This document shows positions 1-9,568 of a stretch of DNA of 64,000 nucleotides, piece after piece. Both the position numbers and the translations under genes were made by a program. Numbering within the stretch: the first letter of the stretch is position 1; the number at the start of each line of letters is the position of its first letter. The stretch is from assembly GCF_947250645.1 (NCBI RefSeq), contig NZ_OX366334.1, forward strand, positions 496,001 to 560,000, read 5' to 3'. The notes beneath the pieces were generated by a model, which worked only from the letters and a program-made list of their open reading frames with translations, was not told the DNA's origin and searched no databases. This stretch comes from Wolbachia endosymbiont (group B) of Eucosma cana (GTDB lineage: Bacteria; Pseudomonadota; Alphaproteobacteria; Rickettsiales; Anaplasmataceae).

Positions 1-545
1 GAACGAAGCTGTAAAGATCAAGTAACAGGTTAAGTAAGTATATGATTGGATGCATATTACTAATTTACACTAAAACCTATTATGTGTAGTGATATGTATA
101 AAATCAAGCCCCACAATAATTTTTATGCTGAAATAGGTGTAAACAATAAGCTATAAGATATTATACCCTTTGATTCCACGTGGATAAAAAACTTATTGAT
201 AAATTAACGGAGAGATGTGTACTGTATGAATAGCTTTTTGATCATGTTTATTACATGCAGGATAAGTGTTCAGGTACGTATGAAACCAGCGCTTCTTTTC
301 TTGTCACCTCTTGTTACCTAAATAGCCTCTGTTCAAGTAGCCCCTTTGTTGTCATCCCAGTGCCCAGACACTGGGATCCAGATTGGCACTAAGTTGGTAA
401 ACATGAAAGCGCTTTATAACGTTTTTTATGTGAAAGCTAATGTCAGCTACTCAAATGATACCATTTGTTATAAACTCACTTTTACTCTATGGTCTTGTCG
501 ATATCCTGAACAGATACAATATTTTTTATTTATAAAATTAAGCAA
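1..545. other. Intergenic stretch without a recognisable gene
   Basis: No reading frame here resembles a known protein. The only one of any length (346-558) is created by a palindromic repeat at 351-381 and has no ribosome binding site I can see. The stretch is AT-rich and lies past the 3' end of sspB. I see nothing else in it. Confidence 0.5.
351..381. repeat. Palindromic repeat (WPE type)
   Basis: A 31-base near-palindrome beginning GTCATCCCAGTG and ending CACTGGGATCCAG. The same unit recurs at least ten times in the window, so it belongs to a dispersed family. It matches what has been described as Wolbachia palindromic elements. Confidence 0.8.
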
Positions 546-974
546 CTACTTATCGTAAAGTTGATCTATAGATATAATACTACCATTTGATGATTTTTCA
601 GCACATTTTTCACTTTCGTATTCTTTATCAGAATCAACGCTAAATACTAAAATATCTCCTGAAATTTTATCATGAAACTCACTAATAGCAAAAAACGGTA
701 CAGTGACTTGTTCTTGTTTTCCACGAAAGCTCAAACTGACGCTAAACTTATCTTCAAGAACTTTTAGACCAAAAAATTGATGCTGTAATATAATAAGCAT
801 TTGAGTAGGGTATGATTCTTTCAAGTAGTCTGGTATGACAACACCATTAAAGCGCGTAAAAAATACTATTTCTAAGTGAGGAGTAAAAACATTATCTAAT
901 ATAGTATTCAAAGCCTTTTTGATAACTTGAAATTTAGCATAACTAAGCGACTTCTGATAATCTGTTTTATCCAT
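546..974 (-). CDS. sspB: SspB-type ClpXP adaptor protein
   Basis: The 142-residue product resembles the alphaproteobacterial SspB family, cytosolic adaptors that bind the ssrA degradation tag and hand stalled, tagged proteins to the ClpXP protease. The start, YQKSLSYAKFQVIKKALNTI, is the dimerisation helix region. The central part carries the beta-rich tag-binding domain, with VVIPDYLKESYPTQMLIILQHQF and FRGKQEQVTVPFFAI segments typical of the family. The acidic, serine-rich tail ending SIDQLYDK fits a flexible linker plus a ClpX-docking peptide. The gene begins just downstream of the tmRNA gene on the same strand, so it may share the ssrA promoter. Identification rests on remembered family patterns. 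Confidence 0.8.
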   Translation of the reverse strand: MDKTDYQKSLSYAKFQVIKKALNTILDNVFTPHLEIVFFTRFNGVVIPDYLKESYPTQMLIILQHQFFGLKVLEDKFSVSLSFRGKQEQVTVPFFAISEFHDKISGDILVFSVDSDKEYESEKCAEKSSNGSIISIDQLYDK

Positions 975-987
975 ATAACCCTTACAT

Positions 988-1284
988 GTTTGGGGGAACT
1001 TCTGTTACCCGGCGTTCCCTAAACCGTGCTTATAGCAATGAAGTTATAGTGCCTAAATTAAGCAGCTAATGCAACATTGTCTTCGGCAGCAAAGTTATCG
1101 TTTGCATCTAAATTATGAACTCTTAGCGGTGGTATCTAACCGAGCAAAGGTACCATCTTTACTATGCATGTCGATCCTTATTCGCCCCCGTATCAAAAAT
1201 ATGGTGGAGGCGCCGAGTACTGCCCTCGGGTCCAATACACCTATTACAAGGTAATTTTATTGCCATAGTGTATAAAAAATACAC
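988..1284 (-). ncRNA. ssrA: Two-piece permuted tmRNA
   Basis: tmRNA rescues stalled ribosomes and adds a degradation tag. On the minus strand, bases 1105-1058 encode ANDNFAAEDNVALAA followed by TAA, the typical alphaproteobacterial tag. The gene is permuted. The acceptor piece comes first and ends GCCTCCACCA (1211-1202); about 11 bases of intervening sequence follow (1201-1191); then the coding piece starts GGGGGCG near 1190-1189. GGGGGCG pairs with CGCCTCC to rebuild a 7-bp acceptor stem, with one G-U pair. Upstream of the acceptor stem is a T-arm CCGAG/CTCGG with a 7-base loop GGCAGTA, which is not the usual TTCRANN. The downstream end is set near a GGGAAC/GTTCCC hairpin and is approximate. 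The 5' end is the start predicted from the promoter. Confidence 0.92.
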
Positions 1285-1290
1285 ATGTTT

Positions 1291-1319
1291 ATTATACAGT
1301 AGTATTGAATAAATGTCAA
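1291..1319 (-). promoter_or_regulatory. Consensus sigma70 promoter of ssrA
   Basis: Read on the minus strand there is TTGACA (1319-1314), a 17-base spacer and TATAAT (1296-1291). Both hexamers match the consensus exactly. The predicted transcription start, about 1284, leaves a short leader before the acceptor piece of the tmRNA. Such a perfect promoter fits an abundant stable RNA. Confidence 0.85.
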
Positions 1320-1358
1320 GTTATTGAACTCCAAATTGATTGGCAACTAAAAAACTAA

Positions 1359-1570
1359 TATAAAAATTACTTCGCCTATTTATCTAATCTTAGTATAATC
1401 AAAGTAGAGGTATTTTTAGAGCTCAAAATCTATCTTCGTCTGCAGACTTTTCTATCAAATAATCAAACTAAGTAAAGAATGTAGCGTATCTTCTTCAGCG
1501 CAAATGGGTGCACACATATGCTTAATCTCTGTCGCATGTGCGTTACATTTTTTCTGAATCTTTTCTACGA
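1359..1570. repeat. Diverged dispersed repeat, copy 1
   Basis: This stretch shares an ordered series of blocks with 57376-57548: TATAAAAATTACTTC, then AGAGCTCAAAATCTATCTT, CTGCAGACTTTT, and finally a TGTCG-ATGTGC block. The copies differ by many substitutions and indels. A shorter similarity in inverted orientation (TATCTTCGTCTG) occurs near 61495-61510. A reading frame at 1455-1649 crosses it but has no support. The rest of 1320-1788 shows no gene. Confidence 0.55.
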
Positions 1571-1788
1571 TGAGGGTAAATTTGGCTCTTTTTGCAGCTG
1601 TATATATTTTAATTAGCAATAAAATAGACATAAGGTTTCTATAGCACAAATGCTTTTGATAAAAGCTTTTTAAGCGTCTAGTCCTATTTCTTATATAAAA
1701 GAATTTGATTTATTAATAATATTTCTATTGATATTTACTACTACATATAGTATAATAAATTAGTTCTTAGTATTAAAATCTTCTTCTT

Positions 1789-2335
1789 ATGAAGAAAAGT
1801 AGAGAGATCTTTAACAAAAGTAATACTAATCTTCTGGTTATTTCAACAATAGCTGGTGTAGCTTTCATAGCATCAGTAATGCCCATGATTGCCTTAAGTT
1901 TAACGTTACCTACAATCATTATTCTATGTGTTGTTGCTCTATTATCTGCTGTGGTTGGTATTTTTTCAATGTATTATGCTATTAGAAACAACATTAACAG
2001 ATTGGGAAATGTGTTTGATATAAACAATCTCTATGCAAAGAAAGTAGATATAAAATTCTCACAAGGTGACATAATAAATGTAACCTCTAACTATAAATAT
2101 CCCCTAACTGCAAAAATTCAAAAAGAGTTCGATGGGTTATGTGATATACTTTGCAATTATGTTACTGAACACGATTTACTACTTGATATAGGCTCATCAC
2201 AAGAACTTACAGAAAAAAGTAGATATGAAAACATTCTCAGTGAGCTAGAAACACACACAGTACATTCACACATATTAAAAACCTCATCTTTAATCGAAAA
2301 AACATTGGCATTTTTATTTGGAATTTATCCTTGTA
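1789..2335 (+). pseudogene. 5' part of a gene split by two IS630 copies (membrane protein)
   Basis: I do not recognise this gene. The first 182 codons encode a short basic start, then two hydrophobic segments (about residues 16-40 and 42-64, likely membrane-spanning), then a soluble region. The frame runs into the transposon at 2336. If the element and one TA copy are removed, the codons run on as PC-RIMTINQQ into the middle part at 3444 with no frame change, so the three pieces were one gene of roughly 440 codons. A hydrophobic N-terminus followed by a large cytosolic domain is common among Rickettsiales surface or effector-like proteins. The 5' piece could still be translated up to a stop inside the IS, at 2367. 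Confidence 0.7.
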
Positions 2336-3441
2336 ATACCAATTCCCGTTACACGGGAAACAGATAGACAATAATGGAAGAAAAGCCATAATGAAATAAG
2401 TGAAATAGTTTAGGTATAAATGGCACTCAGATCAAAATTATTGGATGAAGAAGTAGTAAAATCAGCAAAAGAGATGCTGAAGAAAGTAAGGAATAATGCA
2501 TATGTTTCAAAAAAACTAAACGCTGTAATTGCAGCAAAAAAGTACAGTATAACGTCTGTAGCAAAAATATATTGCATTTCAAGAAAGGCACTAACTTCGT
2601 GGATAAAACTCTTGAAATTTGGCAGAGAAGAAAAACTGTTTGCTCCTCGATCACGCCGAAGAAAAACTAAATTAAATCAGGCTCAACTACAGCAAATTGA
2701 AGCATGGATAGAAGAAAACCCTAATATTACCATTAAAGAAATGAGAATAAGAATACAGGAAAAGTTCGACTTAAATATTAGCAAATCTACAGTACACCGC
2801 CATATGCAAAAGATGAAATTTTCATATATTACACCAAGACCAGTACACAACGTACAAGATAAAAGTAAACAAGAGGAATTCAAAAAAAAATCTCAATGAA
2901 GTTATTGGAAAGTATCCTGAAAAAGAGCTATTTTTCTTTGATGAATCAAGGTTTGGCACACATTCGAAAGTTGGGCATGGATGGTTTAAAAAAGGTACTA
3001 GAACTCGGGTTAAAATAAAGTTAGGTAGGCATAATTTTTATCTCTACAGTGCAGTTAATCCTAAAAATGGAGAGAGTTTTAGCTTATTTGCACCAAATGT
3101 TAACACTGATTGCATGAATATATTTCTTGAGCAAATGTTGCAATATCTAGGGACAAGAGAAGCTGTTCTTGTTATGGACTGTGCTAGTTGGCATAAGTCA
3201 AAAAATTTAAAGGTACCTAAAAACATTGAGATTATATACCTACCTCCATATTCACCTGAACTTAATCCTGTTGAGAGGCTTTGGTTATATATAAAACAGA
3301 ACATTTTGCGCAATAAAATATACAGTACTATTGCTTTGCTTGAGAGCACTTTATGCAAATTTCTTACCTCTCTTGCTACTTCTACAATTAAACAACTCTG
3401 CTCTGTTTCCTATTTGACTCCACAACAATGAGAATTGGTAT
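2336..3441 (+). mobile_element. IS630-family insertion sequence A, copy 1
   Basis: A 1,106-bp element with terminal inverted repeats beginning ATACCAATTC at both ends and flanked by TA on each side (2334-2335 and 3442-3443), the target duplication expected of IS630/Tc1 elements. It carries one transposase in two overlapping frames. A second copy of the same length lies inverted at 3735-4840, and the predicted proteins of the two copies are identical, so the insertions or a conversion event are recent. Confidence 0.92.
2420..3431 (+). CDS. IS630-family transposase, frameshifted (copy 1)
   Basis: Cuts and moves the surrounding IS element. The first frame (2420-2899) gives a helix-turn-helix DNA-binding half, with KYSITSVAKIYCISRKALTSW. 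It ends just after a run of nine A (2881-2889). The second frame resumes as LNEVIGKYPEKELFFFDE and runs to 3431, carrying the DDE catalytic residues: Asp in FFFDESRFG, Asp in VMDCASWH and Glu in NPVERLW. A shift over the A run by translational or transcriptional slippage would give a full transposase of about 335 residues, as is usual for this family. All catalytic residues are present, so the element could be active. Confidence 0.88.
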
Positions 3442-3734
3442 TAGAATTATGACAATTAATCAACAAGTAAATAAAAATATAACTAAAGAAGAATATTTTA
3501 ACGATAAGCATGTTATAGAAGTTAAAGATTTAAATATTAAAGTAGAGGTTTATTCTCACGATTTAAGAGCAAGTAAAGTTGCTAAAATTGAAAGTGAAAT
3601 AAGAGAAACAGCTACTAATTTTAAAGATGCATTTAAGTTGGAGCCTGGTAGCTCAGAACAAACGTTCAAAATTTATGTGTTTGATGATAAGGCTGATTAC
3701 ACTCATCTTGGCGGAAGCGAACGTTTTGGTTCTT
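3442..3734 (+). pseudogene. Middle part of the gene split by two IS630 copies
   Basis: About 97 codons in the same frame as the 5' piece once IS copy 1 is removed. The product is hydrophilic (EVKDLNIKVEVYSHDLRASK, then TFKIYVFDDKADYTHLGG). The latter loosely recalls a motif in some metallopeptidase N-terminal regions, which is too weak for a call. It is trapped between inverted IS copies, so recombination between them could flip it. Joining this piece to the 3' part at 4841 restores an open frame (GSYNILTYP) if one TATA is kept, but gives a stop if only TA is kept. Confidence 0.6.
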
Positions 3735-4840
3735 ATACCAATTCTCATTGTTGTGGAGTCAAATAGGAAACAGAGCAGAGTTGTTTAATTGTAGAAGTAG
3801 CAAGAGAGGTAAGAAATTTGCATAAAGTGCTCTCAAGCAAAGCAATAGTACTGTATATTTTATTGCGCAAAATGTTCTGTTTTATATATAACCAAAGCCT
3901 CTCAACAGGATTAAGTTCAGGTGAATATGGAGGTAGGTATATAATCTCAATGTTTTTAGGTACCTTTAAATTTTTTGACTTATGCCAACTAGCACAGTCC
4001 ATAACAAGAACAGCTTCTCTTGTCCCTAGATATTGCAACATTTGCTCAAGAAATATATTCATGCAATCAGTGTTAACATTTGGTGCAAATAAGCTAAAAC
4101 TCTCTCCATTTTTAGGATTAACTGCACTGTAGAGATAAAAATTATGCCTACCTAACTTTATTTTAACCCGAGTTCTAGTACCTTTTTTAAACCATCCATG
4201 CCCAACTTTCGAATGTGTGCCAAACCTTGATTCATCAAAGAAAAATAGCTCTTTTTCAGGATACTTTCCAATAACTTCATTGAGATTTTTTTTTGAATTC
4301 CTCTTGTTTACTTTTATCTTGTACGTTGTGTACTGGTCTTGGTGTAATATATGAAAATTTCATCTTTTGCATATGGCGGTGTACTGTAGATTTGCTAATA
4401 TTTAAGTCGAACTTTTCCTGTATTCTTATTCTCATTTCTTTAATGGTAATATTAGGGTTTTCTTCTATCCATGCTTCAATTTGCTGTAGTTGAGCCTGAT
4501 TTAATTTAGTTTTTCTTCGGCGTGATCGAGGAGCAAACAGTTTTTCTTCTCTGCCAAATTTCAAGAGTTTTATCCACGAAGTTAGTGCCTTTCTTGAAAT
4601 GCAATATATTTTTGCTACAGACGTTATACTGTACTTTTTTGCTGCAATTACAGCGTTTAGTTTTTTTGAAACATATGCATTATTCCTTACTTTCTTCAGC
4701 ATCTCTTTTGCTGATTTTACTACTTCTTCATCCAATAATTTTGATCTGAGTGCCATTTATACCTAAACTATTTCACTTATTTCATTATGGCTTTTCTTCC
4801 ATTATTGTCTATCTGTTTCCCGTGTAACGGGAATTGGTAT
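3735..4840 (-). mobile_element. IS630-family insertion sequence A, copy 2 (inverted)
   Basis: The same 1,106-bp element as at 2336-3441, in opposite orientation, with the same ATACC...GGTAT ends. Its flanks (CTT on the left, AATAT on the right) do not form a clean TA pair unless the element is taken one base shorter at each end. This may be a small end change after insertion. Confidence 0.92.
3745..4756 (-). CDS. IS630-family transposase, frameshifted (copy 2)
   Basis: Both frames have predicted proteins identical to those of the copy at 2420-3431: an N-terminal helix-turn-helix frame (4756-4277), then a +1 or -2 shift over nine A, then the DDE frame ending at 3745. All three acidic catalytic residues are present. 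Two identical elements in inverted orientation about 290 bases apart could recombine with each other. Confidence 0.88.
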
Positions 4841-5275
4841 AATATATTAACATATCCTAATCAACTAAAAATAATCAATTATAATAGTAGTAGTGGGTCT
4901 TATTGTATAAAAAAAGAAATACTTGAAAAAGATATTAATAGTATTGGTTCCGGAAATTATATCAAGTTCTGCACTTTTAAAAGAACAACAACTCAATTTC
5001 ACGGTCATTCTATGTTAATAAGAAAGAATGGAAACAATGATTTTACATTTTTTGACCCTAATGATGGTATTAGATTTAACCTTACACTAAGTGAATTAGT
5101 AGCAGTTCTAAATAAAAAAATGTTCGATCATAAAAAAATGTGGTCTCATAATGATGTTGCTTTTATTGACAATACGAAGTTCTTAAAGAAAATTCAAAGC
5201 TACCCAAGCCAAGAATTGACACCTACAAATGTGAATATAGCTAAAAATGGGATCAAGGTCAATTGCAGTGTTTAA
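4841..5275 (+). pseudogene. 3' part of the gene split by two IS630 copies
   Basis: About 144 codons from the right edge of IS copy 2 to the stop at 5273-5275. The segment HGHSMLIRKNG...FTFFDPNDG resembles the His and Asp part of papain-fold effector proteases such as the YopT/AvrPphB (C58) group, where a conserved His is followed by an Asp in a DPN-like turn. No matching catalytic Cys is obvious in the earlier pieces, so protease activity is a guess. The end of the protein (NGIKVNCSV) has no membrane segment. Confidence 0.6.
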
Positions 5276-5327
5276 TATACTGAAAGAATCGGATTTACCT
5301 TAAGTGACCAACTGTTAAATAAAAAAT

Positions 5328-6350
5328 TTATGTCTTAAAAGGATCATACACATCAATTTTTTTAGGGTCGCTTTTTTTCATTTTCTCACTCAATAACCTC
5401 AGAATGGGCTGTAAATCATCGTCGATTGATAAACACAGTACTTCTCTATTAAGATAATTGGCTAAATGATTCTTCTTCTCAAGAATCTCTGCTTCCTCCA
5501 ATAAGTCGCATTTGTTTAACACGACAGTTTCTTCCTTCTTGATAAGATCGCTATTGTAAAGCTTCAGTTCATTATGTGTACAATTATAAGCTGAGATAAC
5601 GTCATCGCGCGTTACATCAATTAAATGCAGTAAAATTTTGCACCTTTCTATGTGCTTTAAAAATTTGTGTCCGAGCCCAACTCCAAGATGAGCATCATCG
5701 ACTATTCCAGGAATATCTGCTATCACAATTTCGCTATAATCCACTTTTGCTACACCTAAATGTGGCCTTATAGTAGTAAATGCATAATCACCTACTTTCG
5801 TATCAGAATTTGAGCAGCGGGTTAAAAATTTAGATTTACCTGCATTTGGCATACCAATAATGCCAACATCAGATAAAACTTTTAGCTTCAATATTATATT
5901 TCTTTCTTCGCCAGGCTGACCATGGGTAAAATGTCTTGGTGCCCTATTGGTAGCAGATTTAAAATTGGTATTCCCAAGCCCGCCTTTTCCACCTTTCACT
6001 ACTTGAAATTCCATGTCAGGCTTATCAAGATCTACTATCACTTCCTCACTTTCTTCATCGATTATTTGTGTACCAACTGGAACTTTAAGTATAATATCTT
6101 TTCCTGCTGTGCCAGATTTATCTCTACTCGTACCACTTTTTCCACTACTCGCTTTAATATGTCTTCGACAACGAAAATTAAGCAAAGTGTTGAGATTTGC
6201 ATCACTGATGAAAATTATGTCTCCTCCCCTGCCCCCATTACCACCGTTTGGGCCACCAAATTCAACGAATTTTTCTCGACGAAAACTAGCACAGCCATCG
6301 CCACCATCACCTGCTTTTAAATATAATTTAACTTCGTCTATGAAGTCCAT
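5328..6350 (-). CDS. obgE: GTPase ObgE/CgtA
   Basis: A ribosome-associated GTPase for 50S assembly and stress control. Residues 1-158 form the glycine-rich Obg fold ([20 protein letters not shown]). The G domain follows with G1 GMPNAGKS near 165-172, G3 ADIPG and G4 NKCD. The residue after the P-loop serine is Lys where most family members have Thr (GKSKF instead of GKSTL), a small oddity. The length of 340 is normal, without a long C-terminal extension. The start overlaps the end of eno by 13 bases on the same strand, suggesting an eno-obgE transcript. Confidence 0.96.
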   Translation of the reverse strand: MDFIDEVKLYLKAGDGGDGCASFRREKFVEFGGPNGGNGGRGGDIIFISDANLNTLLNFRCRRHIKASSGKSGTSRDKSGTAGKDIILKVPVGTQIIDEESEEVIVDLDKPDMEFQVVKGGKGGLGNTNFKSATNRAPRHFTHGQPGEERNIILKLKVLSDVGIIGMPNAGKSKFLTRCSNSDTKVGDYAFTTIRPHLGVAKVDYSEIVIADIPGIVDDAHLGVGLGHKFLKHIERCKILLHLIDVTRDDVISAYNCTHNELKLYNSDLIKKEETVVLNKCDLLEEAEILEKKNHLANYLNREVLCLSIDDDLQPILRLLSEKMKKSDPKKIDVYDPFKT

Positions 6351-7612
6351 GCTAACCCACGATAATATTTAGCGTTTTCTCCTAATGAACTTTCTATTCT
6401 CATTAATTCATTATACTTTGCAAGCCTATCAGAACGCGACAGCGAGCCAGTCTTTATTTGCCCACAATTCGACGCAACTGATATGTGGGATATCGTTGTG
6501 TCTTCTGTTTCACCTGAGCGATGCGAAATAATAGCCCTATAGCCATTTGATTTTGCCATTTCAATAGCAGCAAAAGTTTCCGTAAGTGTTCCTATCTGGT
6601 TTGGCTTGATTAGTACAGCATTTGCCATTTTCTCCTCTATTCCTTTACTTATTAGTTCACAATTTGTAACAAATAAATCATCTCCAACCAATTGAACTTT
6701 ATTCCCAAGTTTTACAGTAAGTAATTTCCAACCTTCATAGTCGTCTTCATTCATTGCATCTTCTATAGAAATTATTGGATATTTGCCTACAAGGTCAAAA
6801 TAATACTGAACCAATTCCTCTGAAGTGAGTTCTCTGTTTTCAAATTTATAAACTCCATCTTCATAAAAAGTAGATGCAGCAACATCAAGACCCAGTGCAA
6901 AGTGATTTTTCATCGAATAACCGGCAGATTCAACAGCCTGAATTATCAAATTAAGAGCTTCTTCAGTGCTTCCAATGTTTGGTGCAAAACCACCTTCATC
7001 TCCTACGTTTGTACTATAACCTTTTTTCTTAAGAATGCTGCACAAGTTATGAAATACCTCTGCAGATATTCTTATTGCTTCACTGAAAGTTTCAGCACCA
7101 ACAGGAAGAATCATAAATTCTTGAAAATCGAGTTTATTATCCGCATGTACTCCACCATTAATGACGTTAATTAGCGGAACTGGCATCTGCTTCTCCCCTA
7201 CGCCCAAATATTTATATAACGGTGTTTTGAAACTGTTTGCTGCTGCTTTTGCAACAGCAAGAGACACACCCAAAGTTGCATTTGCTCCAAGTTTAGATTT
7301 ATTTTTTGTTCCATCTAGTTCAATTAAAACTTTATCAATTGCACTCTGGTTTGCTGCATCCATGCCAATGATTTTATTTGCTATCACTTCACTCACAGAT
7401 TGAACAGCTTTCAGCACTCCTTTACCACAATACCTTTTTTCATCTTGATCTCTCAGCTCCAATGCTTCTAGTTTACCGGTCGAAGCCCCAGAAGGGACAG
7501 CGGCTCTACCTGTTGCTCCATCACATAGTTCTATTTCTACCTCAATTGTTGGGTAACCCCTGCTATCTAAAATTTCTCTTGCAAATACACTGCTAATTGT
7601 CTTTTTCATCAT
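6338..7612 (-). CDS. eno: Enolase
   Basis: Glycolytic and gluconeogenic enzyme that interconverts 2-phosphoglycerate and phosphoenolpyruvate in the cytosol. The 424-residue product has the usual length. Landmarks are [13 protein letters not shown] (mobile loop), [27 protein letters not shown] with a catalytic Glu, [10 protein letters not shown] (metal ligand Asp), [11 protein letters not shown] with the catalytic Lys, and SHRSGETED. The protein starts MMKK, so either of two adjacent ATG codons could be used. It overlaps obgE downstream. Confidence 0.97.
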   Translation of the reverse strand: MMKKTISSVFAREILDSRGYPTIEVEIELCDGATGRAAVPSGASTGKLEALELRDQDEKRYCGKGVLKAVQSVSEVIANKIIGMDAANQSAIDKVLIELDGTKNKSKLGANATLGVSLAVAKAAANSFKTPLYKYLGVGEKQMPVPLINVINGGVHADNKLDFQEFMILPVGAETFSEAIRISAEVFHNLCSILKKKGYSTNVGDEGGFAPNIGSTEEALNLIIQAVESAGYSMKNHFALGLDVAASTFYEDGVYKFENRELTSEELVQYYFDLVGKYPIISIEDAMNEDDYEGWKLLTVKLGNKVQLVGDDLFVTNCELISKGIEEKMANAVLIKPNQIGTLTETFAAIEMAKSNGYRAIISHRSGETEDTTISHISVASNCGQIKTGSLSRSDRLAKYNELMRIESSLGENAKYYRGLAWTS

Positions 7613-7947
7613 ACTAAACCTCTACTAGATTCACAATTGTGTGCACGTTCGGGAAATGTCACCCCAGCGCTGTAACATTCCAGTGTACGAACATTGCAAC
7701 CTACAGATAAACAGATAATTTGAGTAGCAGATGTTGTCATTCCAGTGCTTGACACTGGAATCCAGTTTTTATTATACAGCCACTTATTTAAAGTTAAGTT
7801 TTCTGGATCCCAGCGTCTGGGCACTGGGATGACACCATTCTTAATGGAAGCTATCCCCATATCGCAATGTCTGTACAGTTGTTTGCCTAGACACTGGGAT
7901 CCAGTTTTACTACACAATTTTATCATATAAATCACCAATGCTTAAGT
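7613..7947. other. Repeat-filled intergenic stretch between eno and the MurC chimera
   Basis: Holds one 98-bp composite palindromic element (7736-7833) and a half unit (about 7888-7904). Reading frames that cross it are made of repeat sequence only (peptides such as WIPVSSTGMT) and are not counted as genes. Confidence 0.7.
7736..7833. repeat. Composite palindromic repeat, 98 bp (WPE type)
   Basis: Starts GTCATTCCAGTGCTTGAC, passes through a spacer ending AAGTTTTCTGGATCC, and ends CACTGGGATGAC. The outer arms are inverted repeats of each other. Elements of the same design and length occur inside addB (18320-18417) and, slightly longer, inside hscA (54082-54185). Confidence 0.8.
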
Positions 7948-8946
7948 TTATTTTACTAGCAGCAGCTTTGCAGCTTCTCTTGCTAGTTTAGCTATATTAC
8001 TACCAGCACCAATAAATAATACTACATCTCCTGAACTTGTCGAATTACTAATAAAATGTGAAATGAGTAAAGCATCATTCATAATCTTCACATCATTAAA
8101 CCCATTACTGATCAAGGCTTTTTGTATATCATCAATTCCACAGCCAGGAATAGGCTTATCTTCTGGAGGATGGACAGGAGTGAGAATTACATAATCAAAC
8201 ATCATGAAAATTCGTACGAACTCATCAAAAAAATTACGAACACGAGCAAAACGAAGCGGCTCGATAATTCCTGTTACCTTTCCTTTAGTGGTCAAACGTG
8301 CTGCTGCCAGGGTTGCTTGTATTTCATTTGGATGATGAGCATAGTCCTCAATTAACTTAACACCTTTAATATCGGCAATTAAAGAAAATCTCCTTGCTAC
8401 TCCTTTAAATTCCAAAAGACCTTTTTTAATCTCTTCATCACTAATTCCAAGTTTCACTGCAACTGATATTGCAGCCAGGGCATTGCTAACTTTATGCATT
8501 CCTATTGCATTTGATAGCACTACATTCTTTATAATTCTGGTACAAGGTTGAATATCTTCTTTTTGTCTTTCGAGAGCGAGTTCTTTTAATCGAAACACTA
8601 TATGTACATTATCATCATCAATTTCAATGCGTTGAACTAATTTTCTAATTATATTAAGTTTAGTCTCCCAATCTGCCTCTGATAAATCACACTTTTCCTT
8701 CGTTATGTGCTCTCTTACCATCTTAACTTCTTCCCATACTACCTCTTCTAGTATATCCGCGCGTATTGATTTGCTGTTACATTCACCAAAACGTTTTCCA
8801 GGACAACGATAGTAACTTCTTCCTCCCTTAGCATTACTCATTCCATAATAAACGGATTTGCAACACTGACATATCACTAACCCTTGTAATAAGTATTTTC
8901 TTCCACTTTGTTGCATTTTTTCTATTTGTAGCTTTTCTTTTTCCAC
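7948..8946 (-). CDS. Chimera of serine recombinase C-terminus and MurC C-terminal half
   Basis: One open frame of 332 codons joins two unrelated parts. Residues 1 to about 138 match the C-terminal part of large serine recombinases: [23 protein letters not shown] text, then a zinc ribbon with Cys26/Cys29 and Cys48/Cys56. From about residue 140 on, the sequence is the last ~190 residues of UDP-N-acetylmuramate-alanine ligase ([33 protein letters not shown]). The MurC ATP-binding half is missing, and the conserved HN of GxHNxxN is HK here. GTG at 8944-8946 lies about 10 bases after the surf1 stop. The frame is unlikely to encode a working ligase. It probably marks a former phage-type integration followed by deletion. 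Confidence 0.85.
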   Translation of the reverse strand: MEKEKLQIEKMQQSGRKYLLQGLVICQCCKSVYYGMSNAKGGRSYYRCPGKRFGECNSKSIRADILEEVVWEEVKMVREHITKEKCDLSEADWETKLNIIRKLVQRIEIDDDNVHIVFRLKELALERQKEDIQPCTRIIKNVVLSNAIGMHKVSNALAAISVAVKLGISDEEIKKGLLEFKGVARRFSLIADIKGVKLIEDYAHHPNEIQATLAAARLTTKGKVTGIIEPLRFARVRNFFDEFVRIFMMFDYVILTPVHPPEDKPIPGCGIDDIQKALISNGFNDVKIMNDALLISHFISNSTSSGDVVLFIGAGSNIAKLAREAAKLLLVK

Positions 8947-8955
8947 ACTGTATCT

Positions 8956-9567
8956 CTACGACTTATATATATTTTGCCTATAGTAAAATACGCACATAAT
9001 GAGCCAAATCAAGGAAAGTGCAAACCAAGTAATTGCGTATTCAAGATGCTTTATTGGCTGTATAGTCAATTTGCCACCAAAATTATCTTGCCACAATATA
9101 CATTTCTCTAGCTTAATACCTAGATCATTGGAGATTTCTTCTGTACTTAAGGTAAACCACGTATTTGAAGCAATATCATTTTTGATAAACCAATTTTTGC
9201 TACCATCACAATACAAAACGCCATCAGCAGCTACTTTTTCAATTTTTGCTTTTTCTTCTTTTTTTTCTCTGACTATTCCTTTATTTATTAACATGTAATG
9301 TCCATTGATAAGCAACATAGGAGACAGCACATGATAGCCACGTTGACCTGCGAAAACATATAGTTCTATATCACTTAAAATTCCGTCGATTTTAACGTTT
9401 CTGTAGTTAAACTTTGAAAGATTATCACTAGGCAGTAGATGAATAACTGGAAGATCCATATTTTTGATAATATTATTCTTCCAGCTCAATCTAAATAACT
9501 GCCATAACCCGAGTGAAAAAAGAAGTAAAAAAGGTATAATGAAAATAAATACTGTTTTTCTTAACAC
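8956..9567 (-). CDS. SURF1 family cytochrome oxidase assembly protein
   Basis: SURF1 proteins help insert haem into cytochrome c oxidase. The 203-residue product has the family's layout: an N-terminal membrane helix (about 5-22) followed by LGLWQLFRLSWKN, a periplasmic domain with GQRGYHVLSPMLLINGHYMLINKGIV (the family signature around a conserved Gly-Tyr), and a C-terminal helix with HLEYAITWFALSLIWLIMC. The start is GTG at 9567, one base after the bacterioferritin stop, so the two genes are likely translated in series. Confidence 0.9.
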   Translation of the reverse strand: MLRKTVFIFIIPFLLLFSLGLWQLFRLSWKNNIIKNMDLPVIHLLPSDNLSKFNYRNVKIDGILSDIELYVFAGQRGYHVLSPMLLINGHYMLINKGIVREKKEEKAKIEKVAADGVLYCDGSKNWFIKNDIASNTWFTLSTEEISNDLGIKLEKCILWQDNFGGKLTIQPIKHLEYAITWFALSLIWLIMCVFYYRQNIYKS

Positions 9568-9568
9568 T

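Noticed and set aside
1455..1649. 64-codon open frame on the minus strand
   Set aside because: Lies in a non-coding dispersed repeat and is not kept in the second copy at 57376-57548.
2336..4840. Inversion of the segment between the two IS630 copies as the present state
   Set aside because: An inversion would give matching TAA flanks, but reading the middle segment in reverse gives an early stop. In the present direction it joins in frame with the 5' piece.
2336..4840. Composite transposon carrying the middle segment as cargo
   Set aside because: The middle segment continues the flanking reading frame, so it is host gene sequence and not cargo.
7609..7938. 109-codon open frame upstream of the MurC chimera
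   Set aside because: Repeat-derived peptide only (WDPENLTLNKW, WIPVSSTGMT); no independent support.
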